Made by a program: the position numbers and the translations under genes. Positions 36,644 through 44,056 of a DNA stretch of 44,056 bases are shown here, piece by piece (the stretch's first letter is position 1; each line of letters opens with the position of its first letter). The notes beneath the pieces are model-generated. The model saw only the letters and a list, made by a program, of their open reading frames with translations. It had not been told where the DNA came from and did not search any database. This stretch comes from Flavobacteriaceae bacterium (GTDB lineage: Bacteria > Bacteroidota > Bacteroidia > Flavobacteriales > Flavobacteriaceae). The stretch lies in contig CANFHF010000017.1 of the NCBI GenBank assembly GCA_947446635.1, positions 1 through 44,056 on the forward strand. Direction: 5' to 3'.

Positions 36644-38731
36644 CTATTCTTTGATGAATTGCATTGTTTTTTTCTCACCCCCCTTAGTAATCACTATGAA
36701 ATAAATCCCATTGCTTAATGACGAAGTGTTTATCGATAAATCCTCCTCTTTTGAAATGATTTTTTCGGCTATAATTTGACCTAAACTCGTACAAATAGCA
36801 TATTTGTTTGGCAATCCAAATTGGGTCGGCAATTTTATAGTTAATTTCCCTTTGGTTGGATTTGGGTATAAATAAATGGCATTTGAGGTTTCAAATGCCG
36901 CATTTGCTAAAGTACCAATCGAAAATGATTTCGATTCATCGAAAAGGAAAGCGCCTCCCGATGCAAATATAAGATTGTTTTCATCTTTCAGGGAATAACT
37001 TCCTTTACCTCCATTAGTATTAATTCCATCTCCAAATGCATCATAAATGGTAAAGGTATAGCAATCGCCATTTGAAAGATCAAAAGTCTGGGTTATTGGA
37101 TCATTTAATTGAGCGGAAGAAACCGCATCGGTATATGGACCGCCACTATAAAGAGTTGCTCCGCTACTATTTTTTAATGTCCAAGTGGTTTCACTTCCAT
37201 CTCGGTCACATTGCAAAGTCAATGTCACTTTAGGGGTTGTATCTCCAGATAATTGACTTAAAGACGGCATAATAAAACTTTTTGAAGTATTGTTATTTAA
37301 GCTATTAAGGTCGGCACTGCTGTTAATTGACGTAATTGTAGCGCTAAATTGATGGATTCCGCTTGTCGATATAATTGCAGGCAAGCTCATTATGCCTGAT
37401 GCATTTTGAGGAAGACTACCATTCCAATCAAAAGTTTTCGGATTTAAATTGTCAATAGTGTAGGTAAGTGTAGCGGTTTGTAGGTTTGTTGTGCCTTTAT
37501 TTTCAAAATTTATGGAGGGAGTAAAAGAAGTACCACAACCAGAAACGGTTATTAAAATATTTTTCAGAGCGCCATCTAAAGTTTTGGTAAAACCCGGAGT
37601 TGAAACAGTTGAGCTTGCCAACTCTTTTCGCCTAGGGGAATTAATCATTACAGCCCTCATCCGCAATTTTTGCTCTGCTGTAAAAGTATTCATACATCCA
37701 TCATTGGTATAATCCATATAATTTTCAGTCATGTCATTTCCTGAATCTAATGGACAGGTATCAAAAACACCGCATTCATAATGTTCCCATCCCGCTTGAG
37801 GCGTGTCTGAACAATAATCTGATGCGGTACAATCGGGGCTATTAGTTGCTTCGTCCCCATTTCCATCCCCCCAAATGTGTCGTAGGCCTAAAAAATGACC
37901 TATTTCGTGAGTTGAGGTGCGTCCCATGCTATAATTGGAGTATAATTGAAAAGACCCATCATTCACCGCGTTGGTGCCTAAGGCATTACAATTGATAACT
38001 ACCCCATCAGTGAGGGATTCTCCACCTATCGGATTTAAACCGGTCAAGTTAGAATTAGAAGGAAATTGAGCGTATCCTAATAACCGAGTTGAGGATGAAA
38101 ATTGAACACTCCATATATTAAGATATTTTGTGGGGTCCCATTGGGTTTCAGGTTTTACAATAGCGTCAATTTCTTCTTCCGACCATTCTGCTTTACCCAG
38201 ATTGACATGATCAATCCCGTTGGTAAGAACGCCGTAAGGATCTTGTTTTGCTAAAACAAATTGAATTTGGCAATCTACACCACGATTATAACCAGTTGTG
38301 CCAAATCCAGGAGTCCCCGACATTTTTCTAAAGTCTTGATTCAAAACCGTTATCTGAGAAATGGCTTGAGCATCAGAAATATTTTCACTCGTATGAGAAC
38401 TAATTGTATTTATAGCATCCCCATCGTGAATGACATGAATAACCACGGGAATAGTATAAGTGGCTATAGCTGTTTTACTAGTCAAGTTTTTTTCTCGCTG
38501 TGTGGCAATAATTGGCGCCAACCAATTCTCGAATTCAGTGCTTGTACTCCTTTTCGGATTTTTAGCTTGCAACCTTTTTTCATTTTCTATTGTGCTACAT
38601 CGTATAAATTGGTCTTTATGATTTGCTTTTTGGTTACCCAACAAAGATTTCTGTGTATAGCCTGAATGGGCTATAAAAAGACAAAATAAAATAAGTGTTT
38701 TTGGGATAGAAACAGGAGTATTTTTTTTCAT
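36644..38731 (-). CDS. Second secreted M43 metalloprotease with T9SS type A tail
   Basis: This 695-residue paralog of the downstream gene has the same plan. A signal peptide (IPKTLILFCLFIAHSGYTQ) is followed by a propeptide (KNPKRSTSTEFENW) and the catalytic zinc motif HEIGHFLGLRH (H275, E276, H279, H285). The Met-turn is ENYMDYTND. A beta-sandwich and a GSETTWTLKN / YDAFGDGINTNGG domain come next, then a type A sorting tail (YLYPNPTKGKLTIKLP to MQFIKE). Compared with its paralog it lacks the HYR-like segment before the tail. The two genes are separated by 181 bp, and each has its own promoter-like box. Substrates are unknown; the cytophagalysin/ulilysin relatives cleave gelatin-type or growth-factor-binding proteins. 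Confidence 0.9.
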   Translation of the reverse strand: MKKNTPVSIPKTLILFCLFIAHSGYTQKSLLGNQKANHKDQFIRCSTIENEKRLQAKNPKRSTSTEFENWLAPIIATQREKNLTSKTAIATYTIPVVIHVIHDGDAINTISSHTSENISDAQAISQITVLNQDFRKMSGTPGFGTTGYNRGVDCQIQFVLAKQDPYGVLTNGIDHVNLGKAEWSEEEIDAIVKPETQWDPTKYLNIWSVQFSSSTRLLGYAQFPSNSNLTGLNPIGGESLTDGVVINCNALGTNAVNDGSFQLYSNYSMGRTSTHEIGHFLGLRHIWGDGNGDEATNSPDCTASDYCSDTPQAGWEHYECGVFDTCPLDSGNDMTENYMDYTNDGCMNTFTAEQKLRMRAVMINSPRRKELASSTVSTPGFTKTLDGALKNILITVSGCGTSFTPSINFENKGTTNLQTATLTYTIDNLNPKTFDWNGSLPQNASGIMSLPAIISTSGIHQFSATITSINSSADLNSLNNNTSKSFIMPSLSQLSGDTTPKVTLTLQCDRDGSETTWTLKNSSGATLYSGGPYTDAVSSAQLNDPITQTFDLSNGDCYTFTIYDAFGDGINTNGGKGSYSLKDENNLIFASGGAFLFDESKSFSIGTLANAAFETSNAIYLYPNPTKGKLTIKLPTQFGLPNKYAICTSLGQIIAEKIISKEEDLSINTSSLSNGIYFIVITKGGEKKTMQFIKE

Positions 38732-38751
38732 TATTTAATAAGTAATAATCT

Positions 38752-38782
38752 CAAAGATAAGTATTTAAGATCCTGACTCCAA
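38752..38782 (-). promoter_or_regulatory. Probable promoter of the second M43 protease (TTG-N20-TATCTTTG)
   Basis: On the minus strand TTG is at 38780-38782 and TATCTTTG at 38752-38759, with a 20-bp spacer. This is the same arrangement and the same -7 octamer as the nuo promoter. The ATG at 38731 follows after 20 bp. Confidence 0.6.
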
Positions 38783-38806
38783 GTTATAAACAATAATCTT
38801 GCCATT

Positions 38807-39481
38807 CTATTTTCCATTATAAAGAGTCATAGTGTTTTCTATTCCGGCAGTTCCAAAAGATTTTATAATCTCGGAAGCCAATTCTAATCGTTCTGGAAGT
38901 TTTGTTTTTTCCTCTTCGTCCCATTCGCCCAGAACATAATCTACTTGCTTTCCTTTTTTGAATTCGTCGCTGATTCCAAAACGGAAACGGGTGTAATTTG
39001 TTGTATTTAATATTAAGTTGATGCTTTTGAGTCCGTTGTGTCCGCCATCGCTGCCCTTTGGTTTGATTCGGATTTTTCCAAAAGACAGATTCAAATCATC
39101 GGTAATAATCAGAATATTTTCGAGTGGAATATTTTCCTTGTCCGTCCAATATTTTACGGCTTTGCCACTCAAATTCATGTAGGTATTTGGTTTTAATAAC
39201 AAAAAAGTTCGGCCTTTAAATTTGTATTCAGCAAGTGAACCCAGTTTTACCGTTTCGAAGTTAACCCCTTTTTTTTTGGCAAAGAAATCGACAATTTTAA
39301 AACCAATGTTGTGTCTTGTGTTTACATATTCGGCACCGATGTTGCCAAGTCCGACGATTAAAAATTTATTACTCACGCTTTTTATATTGTTTTTTTTGTG
39401 TTCGTGAACCTCCGGTTTCACACAAGTTGTATTGTCTTCTGTTTTTGTTTTTGAAAACAGGATGTTTAACCATTTTAGCAT
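38807..39481 (-). CDS. pth: Peptidyl-tRNA hydrolase with N-terminal extension
   Basis: The enzyme releases peptides from stalled peptidyl-tRNA. The core begins with FLIVGLGNIGAEYVNTRHNI at residue 40. The catalytic His is H57, the asparagine loop is LKPNTYMNLSGKAV, and the aspartate region is IITDDLNLSFGKIRIKPKG. SDGGHNGLKSI completes the family set. The protein is 224 residues, about 35 longer at the N-terminus than E. coli Pth. The extra part (MLKWLNILFSKTKTEDNTTC to SVSNK) is basic and polar. An internal start at the core would need a non-ATG codon, so I keep the long form. Confidence 0.93.
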   Translation of the reverse strand: MLKWLNILFSKTKTEDNTTCVKPEVHEHKKNNIKSVSNKFLIVGLGNIGAEYVNTRHNIGFKIVDFFAKKKGVNFETVKLGSLAEYKFKGRTFLLLKPNTYMNLSGKAVKYWTDKENIPLENILIITDDLNLSFGKIRIKPKGSDGGHNGLKSINLILNTTNYTRFRFGISDEFKKGKQVDYVLGEWDEEEKTKLPERLELASEIIKSFGTAGIENTMTLYNGK

Positions 39482-39570
39482 ATCGTAAAAGTAATCTAAT
39501 TACTTAATTGGAAAACAACATCCTTTAAAAATTTGAAAAAAGAGGGTTTAATGAGGTGCGCTATATAGCA

Positions 39571-39604
39571 AAAAAAGCACCAGTTGTACAACTGGTGCTT
39601 TTTT
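39571..39604. terminator. Terminator after rplY, a perfect 34-bp palindrome
   Basis: The half aaaaaagcaccagttgt is followed directly by its exact complement. It sits 18 bp beyond the rplY stop and separates the prs-rplY unit from pth. Because it is symmetrical it can work in both directions. Confidence 0.9.
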
Positions 39605-39622
39605 GAGAATATGTAAAAAATA

Positions 39623-40231
39623 TTATTTTTTCTTTTTCCCAGCAGGAGCTTTCGCTGCTTTTGCTGCCTCTTGAGCTGCTTTCATAGCGGCACGAGAAAT
39701 CTTCACTTGACAAATTACAGTATTGTCTGGATGTATCAATTTGAAATTTTTTGTTTCAACTTTAGTTACATACAGTTTGTTTCCCATTTGAAGTTCAGAA
39801 ATATTAGCCTCTATAAAATCAGGAAGATTTTTAGGAAGTGCTCTTACTTTTAGTCTTCTTTGATTTAAACGTAAATCACCACCCAATAATACTCCTGGCG
39901 ATGTTCCAACAATTTTAACAGGAACTTCCATAGTAATTTCTTTGCTTTCATTTAATTGAAAGAAGTCAATGTGTAAGATTTTGTCTGATACCGGGTGTAC
40001 CTGTACGTCTTGTAAAACGGCATTGTAGTTTTTTTCTCCAAGATCAATCACAACTGTGTGTGCGTTTGGGGTGTAAACCAAGCTTTTGAATGCTCTTTCA
40101 TCTGCTGCAAAATGTACTGGTTGATCTCCTCCGTATAACACGCAAGGAACCGCTCCAGCATTACGTAAGGCTTTAGTCGCAACTTTGCCCACGCTTTCTC
40201 TTTCTGATCCTTTAATTGTAATCGATTTCAT
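39623..40231 (-). CDS. rplY: 50S ribosomal protein L25 / general stress protein Ctc
   Basis: The 202-residue protein binds 5S rRNA. It has the two-domain Ctc form: an L25 beta-barrel ([18 protein letters not shown], then [20 protein letters not shown]) and a C-terminal TL5-type domain ([19 protein letters not shown]). An Ala/Lys-rich tail ends in KKKK. It follows prs by 100 bp on the same strand, an order seen in many bacteria, and probably shares its transcript. Confidence 0.95.
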   Translation of the reverse strand: MKSITIKGSERESVGKVATKALRNAGAVPCVLYGGDQPVHFAADERAFKSLVYTPNAHTVVIDLGEKNYNAVLQDVQVHPVSDKILHIDFFQLNESKEITMEVPVKIVGTSPGVLLGGDLRLNQRRLKVRALPKNLPDFIEANISELQMGNKLYVTKVETKNFKLIHPDNTVICQVKISRAAMKAAQEAAKAAKAPAGKKKK

Positions 40232-40298
40232 TGTAAAAAAATATAGTTAATAAATAATTAATTGGCAATACGCTTGAAGCACTTGGCTTTCAGCTTTA

Positions 40299-40336
40299 TG
40301 TAATGAGATTGCTTCGTTCTTCGCAATGACATTACA
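40299..40336. repeat. REP-like hairpin overlapping the prs stop codon
   Basis: tgtaatg (40299-40305) pairs with cattaca (40330-40336), and inside it attgc pairs with gcaat, separated by an AG/GA internal loop. The core gagattgcttcgttcttcgc resembles the GC-richer intergenic hairpin repeats I know from several bacterial genomes. It overlaps the last codons of prs. Confidence 0.55.
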
Positions 40337-41273
40337 TTAAAAATTTCCCGCTTATGGAATTGTTGTGGTGTACCATGTGCATTACTTCGGCAAAAAGAGG
40401 GGCGCAACTCACCACTTTTATTTTGTTTGATTCCTTCTTTAACGGAATAGAATCGGTCACGATCAATTCCAGTAATTTAGATTTTTCGATTTTCTCGTAT
40501 GCATCTCCAGATAAAATGGCATGCGTACAAATCGCTCTGACGCTCAAGGCCCCTTTTTCGATCATCAAATCGGCGGCTTTCGCCAAGGTTCCTCCTGTAT
40601 CTATCATATCATCAACCAAAATGACATTTCTGCCTTTCACTTCACCAATGAGCTCCATGGTGTCAATAATATTCGCTTCTTTTCTATGTTTGTAACAAAT
40701 AACTACATCCGAATTTAAAAATTTTGAATAAGCATACGCTCTTTTCGAACCTCCCATATCAGGAGATGCAATGGTCAAATTTTCTAAATTTAAACTTTTT
40801 ACATAGGGCAAAAATATGGTCGATGCAAAAAGGTGATCTACTGGTTTTTCAAAGAATCCTTGAATTTGGTCTGCATGCAAATCCATTGTCATGATTCTTG
40901 TCGCACCGGCTGTTTCTAATAATTTAGCTACTAATTTAGCTCCAATCGGAACTCTCGGCTTGTCTTTTCTGTCTTGCCTTGCCCAACCAAAATAAGGGAT
41001 TACCGCCGTGATGTGTCTTGCCGAAGCTCGTTTTGCAGCATCAATCATCAGTAACATTTCCATCAAATTATCTGAGCTTGGAAATGTAGAACAAACAATA
41101 AATACACGCAGACCTCGGATTGACTCCTCATAAGACGGCTGAAATTCTCCGTCACTGTATTTAGACATAGTCATTTTACCTAAAGGAATTCCGTATTCCT
41201 TTGCCATTTTCTCGGCAAGGTAAACACTTTGTGAACACGCAAAAATTTTAGCTTCTGGTTCTAGGTGTGACAT
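40332..41273 (-). CDS. prs: Ribose-phosphate pyrophosphokinase (PRPP synthetase)
   Basis: The enzyme makes PRPP from ribose 5-phosphate and ATP for nucleotide, His and Trp synthesis. The 313-residue product has the N-terminal KYSDGEFQPSYEESIRG region, the ATP-binding FGWARQDRKDKPRVPIGAK, the DLHADQIQGFF motif, and the PRPP loop VILVDDMIDTGGTLAKAA. The class I length is normal. A 5' leader of roughly 110 nt is predicted from the -7 box at 41393-41400. It diverges from the tRNA-Leu gene. Confidence 0.97.
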   Translation of the reverse strand: MSHLEPEAKIFACSQSVYLAEKMAKEYGIPLGKMTMSKYSDGEFQPSYEESIRGLRVFIVCSTFPSSDNLMEMLLMIDAAKRASARHITAVIPYFGWARQDRKDKPRVPIGAKLVAKLLETAGATRIMTMDLHADQIQGFFEKPVDHLFASTIFLPYVKSLNLENLTIASPDMGGSKRAYAYSKFLNSDVVICYKHRKEANIIDTMELIGEVKGRNVILVDDMIDTGGTLAKAADLMIEKGALSVRAICTHAILSGDAYEKIEKSKLLELIVTDSIPLKKESNKIKVVSCAPLFAEVMHMVHHNNSISGKFLM

Positions 41274-41392
41274 TAATTTGTTGTTTTTATTCCGCTACGT
41301 TCTATGTAATTGGGCTTTGATATTTACCTAAAACCAAATGTCTGTATACGCCTCGGGTGTAGTTAGTTACTTAGTTTCCATTTAACGAGGTG

Positions 41393-41400
41393 CAAATTTA
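41393..41400 (-). promoter_or_regulatory. Candidate -7 element (TAAATTTG) for prs
   Basis: It fits TAnnTTTG on the minus strand, with only a partial -33 match (TTTC, 18 bp away). It lies 119 bp before the prs ATG and 65 bp from the divergent tRNA box. Confidence 0.45.
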
Positions 41401-41465
41401 GGAATAAAATCGAACTAGGAAAGGAAATATTAGATAATTTTAATAGAAATTTTAATATTATTATT

Positions 41466-41473
41466 TACATTTG
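41466..41473 (+). promoter_or_regulatory. Candidate -7 element (TACATTTG) for tRNA-Leu
   Basis: It fits TAnnTTTG on the plus strand, 86 bp before the tRNA. No TTG -33 element was found; the upstream sequence is almost pure A and T. Confidence 0.45.
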
Positions 41474-41527
41474 CACCGTGTTAAAGGAAAAGACGTTTAG
41501 CTACCACTAAACATCTCTTTATTGCGT

Positions 41528-41549
41528 TGAAATAACTGTCGTTATTTCA
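41528..41549 (+). other. Perfect hairpin in the tRNA-Leu leader
   Basis: tgaaataac pairs exactly with gttatttca around a tgtc loop, ending 10 bases before the tRNA. No T run follows, so it is not a normal terminator. It may be a processing signal or part of an attenuation or operator site. Confidence 0.5.
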
Positions 41550-41559
41550 GGTCTGCTAA

Positions 41560-41639
41560 GCCCGGATGGCGGAATTGGTAGACGCGCTGGTCTCAAACAC
41601 CTGTGGGAAACCGTGCCGGTTCGACTCCGGCTCCGGGTA
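41560..41639 (+). tRNA. tRNA-Leu (anticodon CAA)
   Basis: Acceptor arms GCCCGGA and TCCGGGT pair with one G-T wobble, and the discriminator base is A. The D-arm is gcggaattggtagacgc, the anticodon loop is CTCAAAC (CAA, reads UUG), the class II variable arm is tgtgggaaaccgt, and the T-arm is gccggttcgactccggc. The anticodon stem has a T-T mismatch at 28-42. The 3' CCA is not encoded. A terminator follows at once. Confidence 0.93.
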
Positions 41640-41644
41640 CATTA

Positions 41645-41690
41645 AAAGTCCGTAATTGTATTGTTAATCAATATGTTACGGGCTTTTTTT
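41645..41690 (+). terminator. Terminator of tRNA-Leu
   Basis: aagtccgtaa pairs with ttacgggctt (one wobble) around an internal attg/caat stem, followed by a run of seven T. Confidence 0.85.
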
Positions 41691-41697
41691 ATTGAAC

Positions 41698-41717
41698 TTG
41701 CCCGACCATTGCCCGAC
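41698..41717. repeat. Two 9-bp direct repeats (ttgcccgac) beside the tRNA terminator
   Basis: The copies are at 41698-41706 and 41709-41717, 11 bp apart, one helical turn. They are GC-rich in an AT-rich setting. They may be recombinase arm sites or a remnant of coding DNA; neither is proven. Confidence 0.45.
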
Positions 41718-41837
41718 AAATTGAATTAAGCTAAAATAATTTTGAAATTTATCAACAATATTTTGTAGAATCTAAGTCAAAATTTGAAGAACATTTATAA
41801 GGCGATTATAATATATTGGGAATAAAAAAAAGAAAAT

Positions 41838-42338
41838 TTAATTACAATTATTTTTAATTAACTCATAAGCATTAGCATCACCTAACTCACCCGCTTTACT
41901 CCAATCTAAACAAGCACTATCTTTTTGAAGTAGTTGATTTTTTGCAAAACCCCTTCCAATATATGCATCACTATCTTTAGGGTCTATTTCAATTGCATTA
42001 GTGTAGTCTAATATAGCGCCATCAAAGTCGTTTAATGAAGATTTAGCATTGGCTCTATGAAAATAATTTTCATTGTTTAGAGGCTCTATTGCAATGGCTT
42101 TTGAAAAGTCAACGATTGCCCCTCGATAATCTTTTAAGTTAACTTTTCCAATACCTCTATTAAAATATGCTTCAGCATTATTTGCATTCAATTCAATAGA
42201 TTTCGAATAATCTGATATTGCACCTCGATAATCCTTTAAATCCTTTTTTACAACACCTCTATTATTGTATGCATCAAAGTAATTTGGATTTAATTCAATT
42301 GCCTTATTGAAATCTGTGATTGCTCCTGCCCAGGTCAC
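41838..42338 (-). pseudogene. TPR-repeat protein with missing N-terminus (probable gene remnant)
   Basis: The frame gives 166 residues from a GTG codon. It has TPR units with 34-residue spacing (DYRGAISDYSKSIELNANN, DYRGAIVDFSKAIAIEPLN, DFDGAILDYTNAIEIDPKD). It ends in ACLDWSKAGELGDANAYELI, a common C-terminus of Bacteroidota TPR proteins. The first unit begins mid-repeat (WAGAITDFNKAIELNP) without helix A, and an in-frame stop (TAG) lies four codons before the GTG. No signal peptide or upstream TPR is found, and a terminator hairpin lies only 61 bp upstream. I infer that the 5' part was removed by recombination or deletion. It could still be translated as a short scaffold protein. Confidence 0.6.
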
Positions 42339-42398
42339 TAATATTGCCTATTTATAATACTTAACAATGGTTCTACTCAACATTTACTAAACCAAGTC

Positions 42399-42427
42399 AA
42401 AAAACACTCTTTTATAGGGTGTTTTTT
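42399..42427. terminator. Bidirectional terminator upstream of the TPR remnant
   Basis: aaaaaacactct pairs with agggtgtttttt (one wobble) around a five-base loop. The A and T flanks allow termination on either strand. On the minus strand it separates the umuC region from the TPR remnant. Confidence 0.75.
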
Positions 42428-42830
42428 TATGTGATCATTTGTTTTACAGCATCAAAACATTATTAAATCTATTTATTCACGATTATAAAGTCAAACTAAT
42501 TACTTCAAGCTTAAATATGCAAAGTATTCGTAGAATAACAAATTCTACATTATATTACACTTTAAATAACACTATCAATTATTTTTAATCTAACTATAAT
42601 TATACACAATAAATGATTGTATAATAAGCTCGTTAAAGCCTTATTGATAATGGTTCATCAGGTTAAAAATCTGAAAAACATTAGAAAAAAGATTTGAAAA
42701 CGAGAGGGGGGGAGTCTAATAGAAAGGAGTTTCTCTATTTATTTTATTCCTCAAACGGGAGAGTAACCCCTATGGTAAATTTGTCTAGTACCAAATAAAA
42801 AGCACTATAAATTTGTGATTAAATTTAGGT
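42428..42830. other. About 400 bp of very AT-rich DNA without a recognised gene
   Basis: No ORF or RNA gene that I can support is visible on either strand. It contains a GC-richer patch, gagaggggggagtc, at about 42702-42716. It may be decayed mobile DNA. Confidence 0.5.
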
Positions 42831-42989
42831 CTATTTAGATATACTGCTCCCCAAAAACCAGATAAAACGTTCACATAATTTAAGATAGATAATAATAACC
42901 TGAATTTGCAAAATTATGTCAAGAGCCAGAAGTGTATTTAATTCATAACTTTCACCACTAATAGGATTTGTTATAGAAATAAACTTCAT
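42831..42989 (-). CDS. Possible 52-residue ORF directly downstream of umuC
   Basis: An ATG lies 16 bp after the umuC stop on the same strand. The translation starts MKFISITNPISGESYELNTL and continues with a hydrophobic stretch (LDIILQIQVIIIYLKL). The N-terminal half looks like normal protein sequence. The second half may be a chance reading of AT-rich DNA, or the gene may be truncated. I do not recognise a family. The close spacing to umuC is the main support. Confidence 0.3.
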   Translation of the reverse strand: MKFISITNPISGESYELNTLLALDIILQIQVIIIYLKLCERFIWFLGSSISK

Positions 42990-43005
42990 GTTTTGCTAGT
43001 TGGGA

Positions 43006-44056
43006 TTAAAATTGAATTGAAACTATGTCATTAATTCTAGTGGTATAACTAGGAGATAGTTTTTCTTGCTTCATTTTCCATTGCTTTCCCACTGACTGGC
43101 TTGCAAATCTTACTTTTGTTTGCCCAATACTCCTGTTTAATTTGTCCACAACGCTCATTAGCGGTTGATGTTTTGGATTTGAAGTATTGAATAAGGATAA
43201 TTGGGTTTCATTGTTGGGGGTCAAGCCCATTACAATCACTCCGGCTTTTTTGTAATTATAACCCTCCCTGAATATAGCTTTTAGCCCTATTTGAGCATAA
43301 TGGTTGAGTTCAATTGTTGAATTGGTTGGGAAGTCTGTATTGATAACAATATTTTTTGAATACTGGGGTTGGTCTTTGCGAAAGTGATTGGTTTGCACAA
43401 AAACCATGATCATATTGCAATGGCTATTTTGTTTACGTAACTTCTCTGCACAAGATGCTGTAAACGTGGAAACTCTTTCGGAAATATCTTCAAATTTGGT
43501 ATACATCTTTTCAAATGAACGAGTGGTAGCTATCATCTTTTTGTTTTTAGGAGCTTCCAAGTTTAATGTTGGTTTGCCTTGCAATTCATGTTTTAAACGT
43601 AATCCAACTACAGCCATTTCTTTACGCACCCAATCATCACTTAATTGCGTAAACTGGTAATCATTAAAAATATTCTTGGCTTGAAGTCTTTTGGCATGTT
43701 TTCTACCAATCCCCCAAACATCTTCAATTTTTGTCCATTTAAGAGCCTTTATTCTTTTTCCCTCATTGTCTATTGTATAAACACTTTGAGTTCGTTCAGG
43801 GAATTTTTTTGCTATCTTATTGGCAACTTTAGCTAATGCTTTGGTAGGTGCAAAACCAATGCTAACAGAAATACCTGTTCCTTTTGTAACAGTGCGTTGT
43901 ATCTTCAGTCCATATTCGTCCAAATCAAACATTTCAAAACCTTGGAATTTTAAAAAGGCTTCATCAATGCTATAAATTTCAATATCTGGCGAGAAAGTAG
44001 AAAGAATATTCATCACCCTGCTACTCATGTCACCATAAAGAGCATAATTTGAAGAA
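43006..44056 (-). CDS. umuC: Y-family DNA polymerase UmuC (DNA polymerase V catalytic subunit), 5' end outside window
   Basis: The frame continues through the right edge (reading SSNYALYGDMSSRV at the junction), so about 70 N-terminal residues are missing. The palm-domain motif YSIDEAFL holds the catalytic Asp-Glu, followed by SIGFAPTKALAKVANKIAK. The helix-hairpin segment is DVWGIGRKHAKRL. The little-finger domain and the UmuC C-terminal stretch (WKMKQEKLSPSYTTRINDI) are intact to the stop. The enzyme performs error-prone translesion synthesis with UmuD', whose gene would normally lie upstream, outside this window. Location in an accessory-looking region fits the frequent presence of umuDC on mobile elements. 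Confidence 0.93.
   Translation of the reverse strand, partial: SSNYALYGDMSSRVMNILSTFSPDIEIYSIDEAFLKFQGFEMFDLDEYGLKIQRTVTKGTGISVSIGFAPTKALAKVANKIAKKFPERTQSVYTIDNEGKRIKALKWTKIEDVWGIGRKHAKRLQAKNIFNDYQFTQLSDDWVRKEMAVVGLRLKHELQGKPTLNLEAPKNKKMIATTRSFEKMYTKFEDISERVSTFTASCAEKLRKQNSHCNMIMVFVQTNHFRKDQPQYSKNIVINTDFPTNSTIELNHYAQIGLKAIFREGYNYKKAGVIVMGLTPNNETQLSLFNTSNPKHQPLMSVVDKLNRSIGQTKVRFASQSVGKQWKMKQEKLSPSYTTRINDIVSIQF

Noticed and set aside
41691..41760. Integrase C-terminus on the minus strand beside the tRNA
   Set aside because: About 30 codons are open through the ttgcccgac repeats (reading VGQWSGKF), but there is an upstream in-frame stop and no catalytic residues; too short to call.

Overview
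The window is a piece of an AT-rich Bacteroidota chromosome, most likely Flavobacterium or a close relative. I infer this from four things: the short, separate-subunit nuo set with a truncated NuoG; three large secreted proteins that carry type IX secretion (T9SS) C-terminal signals; promoter-like boxes of the Bacteroidota form TTG-N19/20-TAnnTTTG; and weak ribosome binding sites. The species cannot be named from the sequence alone.

Layout on the plus strand. 1-4548 holds the end of an RND-efflux adaptor and its complete inner-membrane pump. 4602-5776 is a translationally coupled pair, a PepSY-like exported protein and a four-repeat COG4705-type membrane protein. 6022-6687 is a class I SAM methyltransferase ending in a strong terminator. 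6863-8614 is aspS and 8741-8935 a cold-shock protein. 9147-22207 is a complete 14-gene complex I operon (nuoA to nuoN) with a recognisable promoter before nuoA and a clean terminator after nuoN. 22284-24592 is an overlapping MBOAT acyltransferase and SGNH-like pair, probably for O-acylation of an exported polymer. 25077-31280 encodes a 2067-residue T9SS protein with four tandem 297-bp fibronectin-III-like repeats.

Layout on the minus strand, 31372-41273. In transcription order from the right these are prs, rplY (L25/Ctc), pth, two tandem M43 metalloproteases with T9SS type A tails, ribF, a small membrane protein and bioB. prs diverges from a tRNA-Leu(CAA) gene at 41560-41639.

Right of the tRNA the character changes. 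There is a tRNA terminator, a short direct repeat, a TPR gene that has lost its beginning, about 600 bp of very AT-rich DNA, a possible 52-residue ORF, and a UmuC-type Y-family polymerase that runs off the window. This looks like the left edge of an accessory region inserted beside the tRNA gene.

Nothing here is clearly a new defence or mobile system. The observations I would follow first are the exact 297-bp repeat expansion, the M43 protease duplication, the PepSY-like/COG4705 pair, the MBOAT/SGNH pair with a non-canonical catalytic block, the shortened NuoG, and the tRNA-Leu boundary.
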